NCBI RefSeq assembly: GCF_008632955.1
Contig: NZ_CP043959.1
Span: 4,898,001-4,962,000, forward strand
Length of the DNA: 64,000 nt
Source: Streptomyces tendae
GTDB lineage: Bacteria > Actinomycetota > Actinomycetes > Streptomycetales > Streptomycetaceae
Direction of reading: 5' to 3'
The translations under genes were made by a program, and so were the position numbers. This document shows positions 1 to 8,144 of the stretch, piece after piece. The first letter of the stretch is position 1. Each line of letters starts with the position of its first letter. The notes under the pieces are model-generated. The model was not told the DNA's origin and made no database searches. It saw only the letters and a list, made by a program, of their open reading frames with translations.

Positions 1-348
1 GACGTGCGGATCGAACTCCCCGACGGCAGCACGCTGCCCGGCGCGCTCGCCTACGTCAACCGCCGGGGCGTGCTGCACGACGGCACCGGCGCCCCGCGCA
101 CCCACCCCGGCCAACGCCCCCTGCTGACCGACCTCCTGGCCACACTCCCCCGGCTGCGGGCGCTGTTCGGCACCACGCCGGAGGAGTTCTGCGCCCGGGC
201 GCGCGCCGACCGGGCCCTGTGCGAGAAGGGGACGCGGCTGCTCGCCGAGGAGGGGTGGGTCACCGCGAGCGGACTGGAGCGGTACATGAGGGCCGAGGGG
301 GCCGGGAGTCACGGCACGGGCGCCGAGGCGGGCCCGCCCGGGGCGTAG
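1..348 (+). CDS. C-terminal fragment of an unrecognised protein
   Basis: The frame is open from the first base to the TAG at 346-348. A GTG at 4 could be a start, but the reading frame probably continues upstream of the window, so this is treated as a 3' fragment of about 115 residues. The visible part is soluble and mixed alpha/beta, with a segment GTTPEEFCARARADRALCEK near residues 57-76 and a Gly/Ala-rich tail. No signal peptide or membrane segment is visible. Codon usage is that of a genuine high-GC gene. I do not recognise the family. Confidence 0.6.
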   Translation, partial: DVRIELPDGSTLPGALAYVNRRGVLHDGTGAPRTHPGQRPLLTDLLATLPRLRALFGTTPEEFCARARADRALCEKGTRLLAEEGWVTASGLERYMRAEGAGSHGTGAEAGPPGA

Positions 349-410
349 CGCGGCGGGGGCGCGCCGGCGCCGGGTCGCGTGTCCCTCCTGGGGTGCGAGG
401 CGCACTCTCC

Positions 411-705
411 CCGCGGTCACGGCGAGGCGGGCCACGCCTGGACCCGGGCTCCCCGCATCGGCCGCAGCAGGCGGGGAGGCTGTGCCCCCTCTCTGTGGGC
501 GGGACTCGCGCACCGCGCGGTCGCGGCGAGGGGGCCGAGCCTGGACCCGGCTCCCCACATCGGTCGGCGGCGGGGAGCGCGGTTACGGCGGGTAGGGCCG
601 AGCCTGGGTCCCGGGCTCCCCGCATCGGCCGGCACCGACCGGCGGGAGGTTGGGGCCGCCTGTGGAGCGGGACTCGTCCACCCCGCGGTTACGGCGACGC
701 GGGCC
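411..705. repeat. Degenerate higher-order tandem repeat, ~166 bp period
   Basis: The 411 bases between the first gene and the HTH gene (349-759) hold no convincing gene but are internally repetitive. A ~55-bp module occurs at 411-463, 515-567 and 577-631, with a partial copy at 682-705. It starts with a CGCGGT(T/C)(A/G)CGGCG core and ends with GGGCTCCCCGCATCGGCC or a variant. The linker at 464-514 is similar to the linker at 632-681. Module-linker-module therefore repeats with a period of about 166 bp (411 to 577, 515 to 682). Copies have diverged by point changes. Confidence 0.6.
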
Positions 706-759
706 ACTCCCGAACCTCCCGCTGACGCCTGCCCAGCACCTCAGCCCGCCCCGGCGTCC

Positions 760-999
760 CTAGACCCTGTTGCCGGCCGGCTCCGTCGTTGCGTGGTCGG
801 GCTCGTGGCGGAGCAGGTCACCGGGCTGGCATTCCAGCACCTCGCACAGCGCGGCCAGCGTGGTGAACCGCACGGCCTTGGCGCGGCCGTTCTTCAGGAC
901 GGCCAGGTTCGCCGGGGTGATCCCCACCCGCTCGGCGAGTTCCCCCACGGACATCTTGCGCCGCGCCAGCATCACGTCGATGTCGACGGCGATCGGCAT
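760..999 (-). CDS. Small Cro/C1-type (YozG-like) HTH regulator
   Basis: This 79-residue protein is almost entirely one helix-turn-helix domain of the XRE/YozG type. The helices span about residues 10-65, with VGELAERVGITPANLAVLK as scanning and recognition helices and a short acidic tail. Its ATG (997-999) shares one base with the TGA of the upstream DUF2975 membrane protein, so the two are translationally coupled. Pairs of a DUF2975 protein and a tiny XRE regulator are common in actinobacteria and Firmicutes. The regulator presumably controls its own operon, and the dyad at 1530-1544 is the obvious candidate site (inference). Confidence 0.9.
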   Translation of the reverse strand: MPIAVDIDVMLARRKMSVGELAERVGITPANLAVLKNGRAKAVRFTTLAALCEVLECQPGDLLRHEPDHATTEPAGNRV

Positions 1000-1496
1000 C
1001 AGATCACCTCGGCCAGCTCGGCCTGCATGCGTGTGGCCTCCTGCTTCTGCTCCACGGCCTGGGCCAGCAGCATCCGCAGCACGAGGACGACTAGCGCGAT
1101 CCCCCCGATCGCCAGGCCGAGCCCGCCCACCAGGAGCACGACGCCGGGTGCGACGGCCTCCCCCGGCGCCAGCAGCGCGCCGAGCGCGAAGACCAGCAGC
1201 GCGGCGGCGACGAACGCCCCGATGACGATGTGGACGTAGCGGAAGGCCGCGTGGGAGAAGACGGTCCCGCGCCGCGCCATCGTGACCAGCCGCCACACGC
1301 ACACCAGGACGGTCTGGGCCGCCAGCACGATGAGCACCACGATGGCGAGGAACGGGGACCGGAGGTAGGAGTACTCCGCGTCCAATGCTTCTAGGTCGCT
1401 CGCCAGCAGCGGCACCATCACCGCCTGCACCACCACGGAGCCCGCCAGCAACGCCACGATCACCGCGCGCAGCGCGAACACGGTCGCCTGTCCCAT
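999..1496 (-). CDS. DUF2975 family four-helix membrane protein
   Basis: The 165-residue integral membrane protein has four hydrophobic segments, at about residues 7-30, 48-70, 90-112 and 117-142. They are separated by short polar loops, and the charged C-terminal tail ends QELAEVI-like. This is the DUF2975 layout; the function is unknown. The ATG at 1494-1496 is preceded by a GGAGAGG ribosome site. It is first in a two-gene operon with the overlapping HTH gene, a partnership usually read as a membrane sensor or target plus its regulator (inference). Confidence 0.85.
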   Translation of the reverse strand: MGQATVFALRAVIVALLAGSVVVQAVMVPLLASDLEALDAEYSYLRSPFLAIVVLIVLAAQTVLVCVWRLVTMARRGTVFSHAAFRYVHIVIGAFVAAALLVFALGALLAPGEAVAPGVVLLVGGLGLAIGGIALVVLVLRMLLAQAVEQKQEATRMQAELAEVI

Positions 1497-1529
1497 CGCC
1501 TCTCCTTCACTCGAAGCACGATGGAAACC

Positions 1530-1544
1530 TATCGACTTTCGATA
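1530..1544. promoter_or_regulatory. 15-bp dyad TATCGA-N3-TCGATA upstream of DUF2975/HTH operon
   Basis: A perfect inverted repeat with 6-bp arms lies 34 bases before the DUF2975 start, where a promoter would be. It is the likely operator of the small HTH protein encoded second in the operon. The symmetry is seen; the assignment to the regulator is inferred from position only. Confidence 0.5.
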
Positions 1545-1589
1545 GAAGACGCAATCGACCGAGGCCGGGCTCCCTGGACGGACGGGCCG

Positions 1590-2903
1590 TCACGGCGCGG
1601 AGACGGTGAGTCCTCCCCGTCGAGGTGAGGCGAACGTCTCCAGGTCGGCGCGGGCGAGACCGGCCGCGCGGGCGACCTCGGCGTCGTCCAGGGCGCCGCA
1701 GTCCAGTCCGCGCAGCAGATGTCCGGCGAGGGCCTTGGCGGTGGCGGGCTCGTCCATCACGTCGCCGCCGGTCCGGTCGGCGTACCGGGCGAGACGGGCG
1801 GCGGCCCGCTCGAAGCCCTCGCGGTAGAAGGCGAAGACGGCGGCGTAGCGGGTGGGGAGGTGGCCGGGGTGCATGTCCCAGCCCTGGTAGTAGGCGCGGG
1901 CGAGGGCCCGGCGGACGAGGCCGTAGTGCAGGCGCCAGGCGTCGTGCACCTGCTCGGTGGGACCGACCGGCAGCACGTTGGTGGAGCCGTCCGAGAGCCG
2001 CACCCCGGTGCCGGCGGCGGCGACCTGCATGACCGCCTTGGCGTGGTCGGCGGCGGGATGGTCGGAGGCCTGGTGGGCCGCCGAGACACCGAGGCAGGCG
2101 CTGTAGTCGAAGGTGCCGTAGTGCAGGCCGGTGGCGCGGCCCTCAGCTGCCTGGATCATGCGGGCGACCGTGGCGGTGCCGTCGGCTGCGAGGATGGACT
2201 GACTGGTCTCGATCTGGATCTCGAAGCCGATCCGGCCGGGTGCGAGGTCCCAGGTCTTCTCGAAGGCGTCGAGCAGCCGGGCCATGGCGGTGACCTGCTC
2301 GGCGTAGGTGACCTTGGGGAGGGTGAGGACCAGTCCGCCGGGCAGGCCGCCCGCCCGCATCAGGCCGGTGAGGAAGATGTCGAGGGTGCGGATGCCGCGA
2401 TCGCGTACGGCCGCCTCCATGCACTTCATACGGATGCCGGTCCAGGGAGCCGTGGTGGCGGCGCCGCCGCGCGCGTGCGCCTCGGCGACCAGGCGGGCCG
2501 CGCGGGCGGCGGTCTCGTCCTCCTCGGCGTCGGGCCGGTTGCCGTAGCCGTCCTCGAAGTCGACGCGCAGGTCCTCGACCGGCTCGCGCTCCAGCTTCGC
2601 CCGGACCCGGCCGTACACGTCCTCGGCGAGCGCGCCGTCCAGTCCGAGGGCGGCACCGAAGGACGCGGCGTCGGGCGCGTGGTCGTCCAGGGCCGCGAGG
2701 GCGCGGTCGCCCCAGGCGCGGACGGTGTCGGCGGCGAAGACGTCGGCGGGGACGTACACCGTGTGGACGGGCTGACGGGTGCCGGGGTCGCCGGGGTACA
2801 GGCGCTCCAGTTCGGCGTCGACCGGCGCGAGCGAGGCACCGATCTCCTCGGCGACGGCGCCCCCGAGACTCGTCGGCACCCGCTCCTGCTGCCCCTGGCC
2901 CAT
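1590..2903 (-). CDS. DUF6986 family HpcH/HpaI aldolase-like protein
   Basis: The 437-residue soluble protein resembles the HpcH/HpaI aldolase/citrate lyase beta fold (DUF6986). Visible segments include a VDFEDGYGNRP motif near residue 130, RIGFEIQIETSQSI near residue 225 and a TGLHYGTFDYSA motif near residue 260. Acidic and glutamate residues of this kind bind Mg2+ and a keto acid in related lyases. The start at 2903 is chosen because GGGAGGG sits just upstream; an in-frame upstream extension to 2966 would swallow the promoter dyads. Malyl-, citramalyl- or glyoxylate-type C-C lyase activity is plausible, but the substrate is not known. Confidence 0.85.
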   Translation of the reverse strand: MGQGQQERVPTSLGGAVAEEIGASLAPVDAELERLYPGDPGTRQPVHTVYVPADVFAADTVRAWGDRALAALDDHAPDAASFGAALGLDGALAEDVYGRVRAKLEREPVEDLRVDFEDGYGNRPDAEEDETAARAARLVAEAHARGGAATTAPWTGIRMKCMEAAVRDRGIRTLDIFLTGLMRAGGLPGGLVLTLPKVTYAEQVTAMARLLDAFEKTWDLAPGRIGFEIQIETSQSILAADGTATVARMIQAAEGRATGLHYGTFDYSACLGVSAAHQASDHPAADHAKAVMQVAAAGTGVRLSDGSTNVLPVGPTEQVHDAWRLHYGLVRRALARAYYQGWDMHPGHLPTRYAAVFAFYREGFERAAARLARYADRTGGDVMDEPATAKALAGHLLRGLDCGALDDAEVARAAGLARADLETFASPRRGGLTVSAP

Positions 2904-2944
2904 GCCACCCTCCCAGACGTCCGCGATCCGGCACCGCATCAGGT

Positions 2945-2974
2945 TTCCGCGATACGGAATCAACAATTCGTTGA
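2945..2974. promoter_or_regulatory. Two abutting 15-bp inverted repeats upstream of the DUF6986 gene
   Basis: TTCCG-N5-CGGAA (2945-2959) is followed directly by TCAAC-N5-GTTGA (2960-2974). Both are perfect and have identical architecture (5-bp arms, 5-bp spacer). The first resembles sites bound by IclR-family regulators such as those controlling glyoxylate or allantoin genes in Streptomyces, which would suit a keto-acid lyase. The symmetry is seen; the regulator is inferred. Confidence 0.55.
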
Positions 2975-3065
2975 ATGACGGTATCCGGCGGTCTCCGTGC
3001 CGGTCAACACCGTCCTACGACCGCGCCCGCACCGCCACCGCGCCGTCCGGGTCCGGGGGAAACGG

Positions 3066-3102
3066 CGAGGCCCCCGCGACCGGTGCGGTCGCGGGGGCCT
3101 CG
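3066..3102. terminator. Strong stem-loop downstream of etfA
   Basis: A perfect 16-bp stem (3066-3081 with 3087-3102) with a 5-base loop lies just beyond the etfA stop. It is a GC-rich Streptomyces-type terminator for the etfBA operon. Confidence 0.85.
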
Positions 3103-3118
3103 GACGATCCGTAGGTGA

Positions 3119-4081
3119 TCAGCCCTTGCGGGACTTGATCTCCTCGGTCAGCTGCGGGACGACGTCGAACAGGTCGCCGACCACGCCGTAGTCGACCAGG
3201 TCGAAGATCGGGGCCTCCGCGTCCTTGTTGACGGCCACGATGGTCTTCGAGGTCTGCATGCCCGCGCGGTGCTGGATCGCGCCGGAGATGCCGGAGGCGA
3301 TGTACAGCTGCGGCGAGACCGACTTACCGGTCTGGCCGACCTGGTTGGTGTGCGGGTACCAGCCGGCGTCGACGGCGGCACGCGAGGCACCGACGGCCGC
3401 GCCGAGCGAGTCGGCCAGCGCCTCGATGATCGCGAAGTTCTCCGCGCCGTTGACACCACGGCCGCCGGAGACCACGATCGCGGCCTCGGTCAGCTCGGGA
3501 CGGCCGGTCGACTCGCGCGGGGTGCGGGCGGTCACCTTGGTACCGGTCGCCTGGGCCGAGAAGGTCACGCTCAGGGCCTCGGCCGCGCCGGCGGCCGGGG
3601 CGGCCTCCACGGCGGCCGAGTTCGGCTTGACCGTGATGACCGGGGTGCCCTTGGAGACACGGGACTTGGTGGTGTAGCTGGCGGCGAACACCGACTGGGT
3701 GGCCACCGGGCCCTCGTCGCCGGCCTCCAGGTCGACGGCGTCGGTGATGATGCCCGATCCCAGGCGCAGCGCCAGGCGGGCGGCGATCTCCTTGCCCTCG
3801 GCGGAGGACGAGACCAGCACGGCGGCCGGGGAGACGGCCTCGTGGGCGGCCTGGAGGGCGTCGACCTTCGGAACGACCAGGTAGTCGGCGTACTCGGCGG
3901 CCTCGTGGGTGAGGACCTTCACCGCGCCGTGCTCGGCGAGGATGGCGACGGTGTCGGAGGCGCCGTTGCCCAGCGCTACGGCGACCGGCTCGCCGATGCG
4001 GCGGGCGAGGGTCAGCAGCTCCAGGGTCGGCTTGCGGACGGCACCGTCCACGTGGTCGACGTAGACGAGAACTTCAGCCAT
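3119..4081 (-). CDS. etfA: Electron transfer flavoprotein alpha subunit
   Basis: This 320-residue protein is ETF alpha. It binds FAD and accepts electrons from acyl-CoA and other flavin dehydrogenases for delivery to ETF:quinone oxidoreductase. The N-terminal ETF domain begins MAEVLVYVDHVDG. The C-terminal FAD domain shows VVSGGRGVNGAENF (near residue 205), VGQTGKSVSPQLYIASGISG (near 255) and IVAVNKDAEAPIFD (near 285), all family signatures. The length matches the family. It lies 61 bases downstream of etfB in the same operon and is followed by a strong terminator. An acyl-CoA dehydrogenase at 29563 is one possible electron donor. Confidence 0.97.
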   Translation of the reverse strand: MAEVLVYVDHVDGAVRKPTLELLTLARRIGEPVAVALGNGASDTVAILAEHGAVKVLTHEAAEYADYLVVPKVDALQAAHEAVSPAAVLVSSSAEGKEIAARLALRLGSGIITDAVDLEAGDEGPVATQSVFAASYTTKSRVSKGTPVITVKPNSAAVEAAPAAGAAEALSVTFSAQATGTKVTARTPRESTGRPELTEAAIVVSGGRGVNGAENFAIIEALADSLGAAVGASRAAVDAGWYPHTNQVGQTGKSVSPQLYIASGISGAIQHRAGMQTSKTIVAVNKDAEAPIFDLVDYGVVGDLFDVVPQLTEEIKSRKG

Positions 4082-4142
4082 GGGACTTCTTCTCTCCTGC
4101 TTGCGAAGTATGAGGGGCGGTGAGCGAGCCGTGCCGTGCGGC

Positions 4143-4931
4143 TCAGATGAACTTCTGGCCCGCGAGGAACTCGGCGAGCTGCTTGCCGCCCTCGCCCTCG
4201 TCCTTGACGATCGTGCCCGCGGTGCGGGCGGGACGCTCGGCCGCCGACTCCACGGTGGTGTACGCGTTCTCCAGGCCGACCTCGTCCTCGTCGATGTCGA
4301 GGTCGGACAGGTCCCAGGACTCCACCGGCTTCTTCTTGGCCGCCATGATGCCCTTGAACGACGGGTAACGAGCCTCGCCCGACTGGTCGGTGACCGACAC
4401 GACCGCGGGGAGGGACGCCTCGAGCTGCTCGGAGGCGGCGTCGCCGTCACGGCGGCCCTTGACCGTGCCGTCCGCGACGGACACCTCGGACAGCAGCGTC
4501 ACCTGCGGCACACCGAGGCGCTCCGCGAGCAGCGCCGGTACGACACCCATGGTGCCGTCGGTGGAGGCCATGCCGGAGACGACCAGGTCGTAGCCGGCCT
4601 TCTCGACGGCCTTGGCCAGCACCAGGGAGGTGCCGATGGCGTCGGTGCCGTGCAGGTCGTCGTCCTCGACGTGGATCGCCTTGTCGGCACCCATGGACAG
4701 CGCCTTGCGCAGCGCGTCCTTGGCGTCCTCGGGGCCCACGGTCAGGACGGTGACCTCCACGTCGTCGTCCGAGTTCTCCGCGATCTGCAGCGCCTGCTCG
4801 ACCGCGTACTCGTCCAGCTCGGAGAGCAGACCGTCCACGTCGTCACGGTCGACGGTCAGGTCATCGGCGAAGTGCCGGTCGCCAGTGGCGTCGGGCACGT
4901 ACTTCACAGTGACAACGATCCTCAAGCTCAC
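4143..4931 (-). CDS. etfB: Electron transfer flavoprotein beta subunit
   Basis: The 262-residue ETF beta subunit partners ETF alpha, carries AMP and docks dehydrogenases. The start is GTG at 4929-4931 behind GTAGGAG. The sequence opens SLRIVVTVKYVPD and carries VVSGMASTDGTMGVVPALLA near residues 118-137, the conserved segment that contacts the nucleotide. AAKKKP near residue 195 is also typical. It is first in the etfBA operon. The intergenic region upstream carries an AT-rich TAATAT element and a small dyad (5035-5050). Confidence 0.96.
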   Translation of the reverse strand: MSLRIVVTVKYVPDATGDRHFADDLTVDRDDVDGLLSELDEYAVEQALQIAENSDDDVEVTVLTVGPEDAKDALRKALSMGADKAIHVEDDDLHGTDAIGTSLVLAKAVEKAGYDLVVSGMASTDGTMGVVPALLAERLGVPQVTLLSEVSVADGTVKGRRDGDAASEQLEASLPAVVSVTDQSGEARYPSFKGIMAAKKKPVESWDLSDLDIDEDEVGLENAYTTVESAAERPARTAGTIVKDEGEGGKQLAEFLAGQKFI

Positions 4932-5034
4932 GCCGGCTCTCCTACTGCATCGTCATTTCTGGCTGCCTGCCTGCAGGCAGCATAGGCGCCACAAGCGGGC
5001 GGTCCCGGTCGGGGCGACCCACGCTCCGATCGAA

Positions 5035-5050
5035 ATATTACTCGTCAGTA
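5035..5050 (-). promoter_or_regulatory. Candidate etfB promoter element with TACT-N4-AGTA dyad
   Basis: On the minus strand a TAATAT -10-like hexamer (5035-5040) overlaps a TACT-N4-AGTA dyad (5039-5050), about 105 bases before the etfB start. It is the only AT-rich patch in the gap. TetR-type regulators of fatty-acid genes bind dyads of this style, so lipid-responsive control is possible. No convincing -35 was found. Confidence 0.3.
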
Positions 5051-5149
5051 CATCCAGTTCCTGCCCGCTAAGCAAGCGCTTTGAACTGTGACCTTCGCAA
5101 CGCAGCGTAACCGGAACTCCTCCTGCCCGCGACCGAGGACCGGTACCCC

Positions 5150-5659
5150 TCAGTCGGGCAGACCGCTGAATCGTCCCTGGTGGTAGACGAGAGGACGCCC
5201 GTGACCGGTGGGGTCGCCGAACAGCACCTCGGCGAGCACGATCCGGTGGTCGCCGGCGGGCACCCGTGCCTCCACCCGGCACACCATCCACGCCGGCACC
5301 CCCTCCAGCACGGGAACCCCCTCCGGCCCCTCGCGCCAGGCGGTGGGCGGACCGAAGCGGTCCGCGCCCCGGCGGGCGAAGGTGGCCGCCAGCTCCTCCT
5401 GGTGCTCCCCCAGCAGATGCACGCCGACATGGTCACTGGCCGCGATCACCGGCCAGCTGGAACTGCCCGTGGCGACACCGAACGACAGCATCGGGGGCTC
5501 GGCGGACACCGAGGCGAGTGAGGTGGCGGTGAAGCCGACCGGACCGGAGCGGCCGCGCGCCGTGACCACGGCGACGCCCGCCGGATGCCGGCGGAAGACG
5601 GAGCGCAGCAGGTCGGGCGAGGCGGGCCGGGCGGTACCGAGGTCGGACGTTGCCGTCAT
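5150..5659 (-). CDS. Flavin reductase (NAD(P)H:flavin oxidoreductase-like) domain protein
   Basis: A 169-residue flavin reductase of the split-barrel FMN-binding family. These enzymes use NAD(P)H to reduce free FMN or FAD for a partner monooxygenase. Visible marks are FRRHPAGVAVVTARG (residues 21-35), GFTATSLASVSAEPPMLSFG (41-60), and ASDHVGVHLLGEHQEELA (near 71). The ATG at 5659 follows an AAGGAC site; an in-frame extension to 5707 has no better site. The monooxygenase partner is not adjacent. Confidence 0.92.
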   Translation of the reverse strand: MTATSDLGTARPASPDLLRSVFRRHPAGVAVVTARGRSGPVGFTATSLASVSAEPPMLSFGVATGSSSWPVIAASDHVGVHLLGEHQEELAATFARRGADRFGPPTAWREGPEGVPVLEGVPAWMVCRVEARVPAGDHRIVLAEVLFGDPTGHGRPLVYHQGRFSGLPD

Positions 5660-5873
5660 CGAACAGTCCTTCTGGGAGGGATCACGAGCGGGTTCGCGGC
5701 TGCTCACCGGCCCGGTCGGCGCACACGCGTGCGCGGGCGGCCGGGGAGAGGGCCGGGCACCCGACGGCGGCCGAGGAGTCCCGACGACATGCCGTCAGGC
5801 TGACGACAACCGCCGCACAGCGTCAAGCCGGCCCGCGTGGATGGGAGATGTCTCACCATGATCGCGACGGGGT

Positions 5874-6290
5874 TCACAGGGCCGCGCCCAGCGCGGCGAT
5901 CACATCGGCCTTGCGCGGCTGTCCGGCGGCCCGCCGCACCACCCGGCCGCCCGCGTCGAGCACCAGCACGGTGGGGGTGCGCACGATCTCGAGGCGCCGG
6001 ACGAGATCCAGCCGGGCCTCGGCGTCGATCTCCACGTGGGTCACGCCCGGGAGCATGCCGGCGATCTCGTCCAGCACCCGGCGGGTCGCCCGGCAGGGCG
6101 CGCAGAAGGCGCTGGAGAACTGCACGAGGGTGGCGCGCTCGCCGAGGGCGGTGCCGAGTTCGGCAGCGAGAGCGGTGGGCGCTGCGCCGTCCTCGTCGGG
6201 CCGTCCCGTGTCGTCACTGCCTCGCACGCTTCCGCTCCCGCCCTGGATTACGCCGTCAACGCCCTCCAGCGTCCCTGGGACCGCGAACAT
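5874..6290 (-). CDS. Thioredoxin-fold protein with CAPC redox motif
   Basis: The 138-residue protein has a thioredoxin fold. After about 40 variable N-terminal residues comes VQFSSAFCAPCRATRR, with the redox pair CAPC at about residues 63-66. It is followed by HVEIDAEARLDLVRRLEI and the cis-proline loop VRTPTVLVLD. No signal peptide is visible, so it probably acts in the cytosol as a disulfide reductase or thiol chaperone. The active site differs from the standard CGPC, which alters redox potential in studied thioredoxins. It stands alone between the flavin reductase and acyltransferase genes. Confidence 0.88.
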   Translation of the reverse strand: MFAVPGTLEGVDGVIQGGSGSVRGSDDTGRPDEDGAAPTALAAELGTALGERATLVQFSSAFCAPCRATRRVLDEIAGMLPGVTHVEIDAEARLDLVRRLEIVRTPTVLVLDAGGRVVRRAAGQPRKADVIAALGAAL

Positions 6291-6410
6291 TCCCGCCCGC
6301 CCCGCAAAACCCGAGGTCGATCAAGGGAACGTGACGAGAATCTCCGCCGCGCACCACCCTCGGGACTGGTTCACCGGCCGTTCTTGGGGCAGCATCAGCG
6401 ACAGGCCGTA

Positions 6411-6430
6411 AACCTACGGCTGCGTAACTT
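6411..6430 (+). promoter_or_regulatory. Imperfect 20-bp dyad upstream of acyltransferase
   Basis: AACCTACG-N4-CGTAACTT (6 of 8 arm positions symmetric) lies 50 bases before the acyltransferase ATG. This is the size and spacing of a TetR-type operator. Fatty-acid regulators of this kind are common next to acyl-transfer genes, but no such regulator is adjacent here. The symmetry is seen; the role is inferred. Confidence 0.4.
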
Positions 6431-6480
6431 CGACTGGGAGCTTCCTTCCCAGGCAGAGAAGGAAGGGTTCTGACCCGCCC

Positions 6481-7209
6481 ATGGCAGAACTTGTCTACCG
6501 GCCCGTGATCGGCTTCGCCCGCACCCTGTTCAAGGCGTGGGACCTCAAGATCGATTGCCAGGGGTCGGAGAACATCCCGCGCTCGGGCGGCGCCGTGCTG
6601 GTGAGCAATCACATCAGCTATCTCGATTTCGTCTTCAACGGGCTGGCGGCGCTCCCGCAGAAGCGGCTCGTCCGCTTCATGGCCAAGGAGTCGGTGTTCC
6701 GGCACCGCGTCTCCGGCCCGCTGATGCGCGGCATGAAGCACATCCCGGTGGACCGCAAGCAGGGTGAGGCGGCGTACGAGCACGCGCTGCGGTCGCTGCG
6801 GTCCGGTGAGATCGTGGGCGTCTTCCCGGAGGCGACGATCTCCCCCTCGTTCACCCTGAAGAGCTTCAAGTCCGGTGCCGCGCGCATGGCGCAGGAGGCG
6901 GGCGTCCCCCTGATCCCGATGGCGGTGTGGGGCACCCAGCGGCTGTGGACCAAGGGCCACCCGCGCAACTTCAAGCGCAGCCACATCCCCGTCACCATCC
7001 GTGTGGGCGAGGCGATCGAGGCTTCCAAGGACAAGTACGCGGGCGCGATCACGCGTCAGCTGCGCGAGCGGGTGCAGGAGCTGCTGGAGGCGGCCCAGCG
7101 GGCCTACCCGGTGCGGCCCCGCGGCGACGACGACACCTGGTGGATGCCGGCCCACCTCGGCGGCACGGCCCCGACCCCGGAGCAGGTCCGCGAGGCCGAG
7201 GCCCACTGA
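6481..7209 (+). CDS. 1-acyl-sn-glycerol-3-phosphate acyltransferase-like (PlsC family)
   Basis: A 242-residue lysophospholipid acyltransferase of the PlsC family transfers an acyl chain to lysophosphatidic acid or a similar acceptor at the membrane. The catalytic NHISYLD block (an HX4D motif) is at about residues 41-47, and GVFPEATISPS at about 113-123 is the acceptor-binding FPEGT-type motif with Ala in place of Gly. RFMAKESVFRHRVSGPLMRG lies between them. There is no N-terminal transmembrane helix, so association is peripheral. The start follows a purine-rich stretch that includes GGAAGGG. A strong terminator follows at 7221. Confidence 0.93.
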   Translation: MAELVYRPVIGFARTLFKAWDLKIDCQGSENIPRSGGAVLVSNHISYLDFVFNGLAALPQKRLVRFMAKESVFRHRVSGPLMRGMKHIPVDRKQGEAAYEHALRSLRSGEIVGVFPEATISPSFTLKSFKSGAARMAQEAGVPLIPMAVWGTQRLWTKGHPRNFKRSHIPVTIRVGEAIEASKDKYAGAITRQLRERVQELLEAAQRAYPVRPRGDDDTWWMPAHLGGTAPTPEQVREAEAH

Positions 7210-7220
7210 GGCCCCTTCTC

Positions 7221-7255
7221 AGGTCCCGGGCCGTGCACAGCACGGCCCGGGACCT
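7221..7255. terminator. Perfect 16-bp stem-loop after acyltransferase
   Basis: 7221-7236 pairs perfectly with 7240-7255 around a 3-base loop, 12 bases after the acyltransferase stop. Confidence 0.85.
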
Positions 7256-7401
7256 GCCGCGTTCGCGCGGCGTGGCGGGCAGGGTCCCGGGCGTGCGTTG
7301 ATCTTCCGGGCGGCGGCCGCGTGCCGCCGCAGACGGTGCGGGGCGGCTCCGTGCGGCCGCCCCGGTCGGCCTGCCCGTCCTCACCCGTGAAGGTTCGCCT
7401 C

Positions 7402-8144
7402 ATGACCGCGCATCCGCAGCTCTCCCACGGCGCGTTCGTCGCGCTCGCCACCGCCGATCCGGCCGTCGTCGGCCTGGTACTCAAGGGCTCCCGGGCCCGT
7501 GACGGCGTGACCACCCGCCACTCCGACCACGACCTGTACGTGGTCCTCGCCGACGACGCCGCCACCGCCCTCAGCCGCTTCTCGGGCCGTCGCGGCGCCG
7601 AGCTGGACCTGGTGGTCGTGTCGCTCACCGAGTTCCGCGCGGCGGGGGTGACCGGGTTCGAACGCTACGCCCTCGCCCGTGCCCGGGTCGTGCTCGACCG
7701 GCTCGACGGTGGCATCGCCCGCATCCTCGCCGACAAGGCCCTCCTGGACGCCGGCGAGGCGCTCCGGACGGCGGGCACGCTCCTGGACGCCTACGTCACT
7801 CCCTCTACCGCTGCGTCAAGAACCACCGGGACGGCCAGGCTCTCGCCGCCCGCCTGGACGCGGCCGACAGCCTCGGGTTCCTGCTCGAGCTGCTGTTCAC
7901 GCTCAACCGGCGTCCCCGGCCGTACCACAAGTACCTGCGGTGGGAGCTCGACCGGTACCCGCTCCCCCGCTGGGACACCGGCGTTCTTCTGGACGCCGTG
8001 GACCGGATCTCGGCGACGGGCGACGTGGGGCTTCAGCGGCGGCTGTTCGCCCGGGTCGAGGGGGTGGCCGGGGAGGCCGGGCGCGGCTCCGTGCCGGACG
8101 CGTCGGGCGACGACCTCGCCCTCATCCGGCCGGATGGACCGTGA
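7402..8144 (+). pseudogene. Nucleotidyltransferase-domain gene with a single-base frame break
   Basis: The first 132 residues from ATG 7402 (behind GAAGG) form a Pol-beta-type nucleotidyltransferase core, with GSRARDG followed by HSDHDLYVVL, the GS-X10-DXD catalytic pattern. After the codons for LLDAY at about 7793 the frame is lost. The protein resumes one base over with YRCVKNHRDGQALAARLDAA and runs to a TGA at 8142-8144. One missing A in the GTCACTCCC stretch (7795-7803) would restore a 247-residue protein. It overlaps the convergent B3/B4 gene by 23 bases. It may be a real recent pseudogene or a sequencing error. Confidence 0.8.

Noticed and set aside
4967..4980. 14-bp palindrome CTGCCTGCAGGCAG upstream of etfB
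   Set aside because: It is surrounded by simple CTGC repeats and not at promoter spacing; probably chance.
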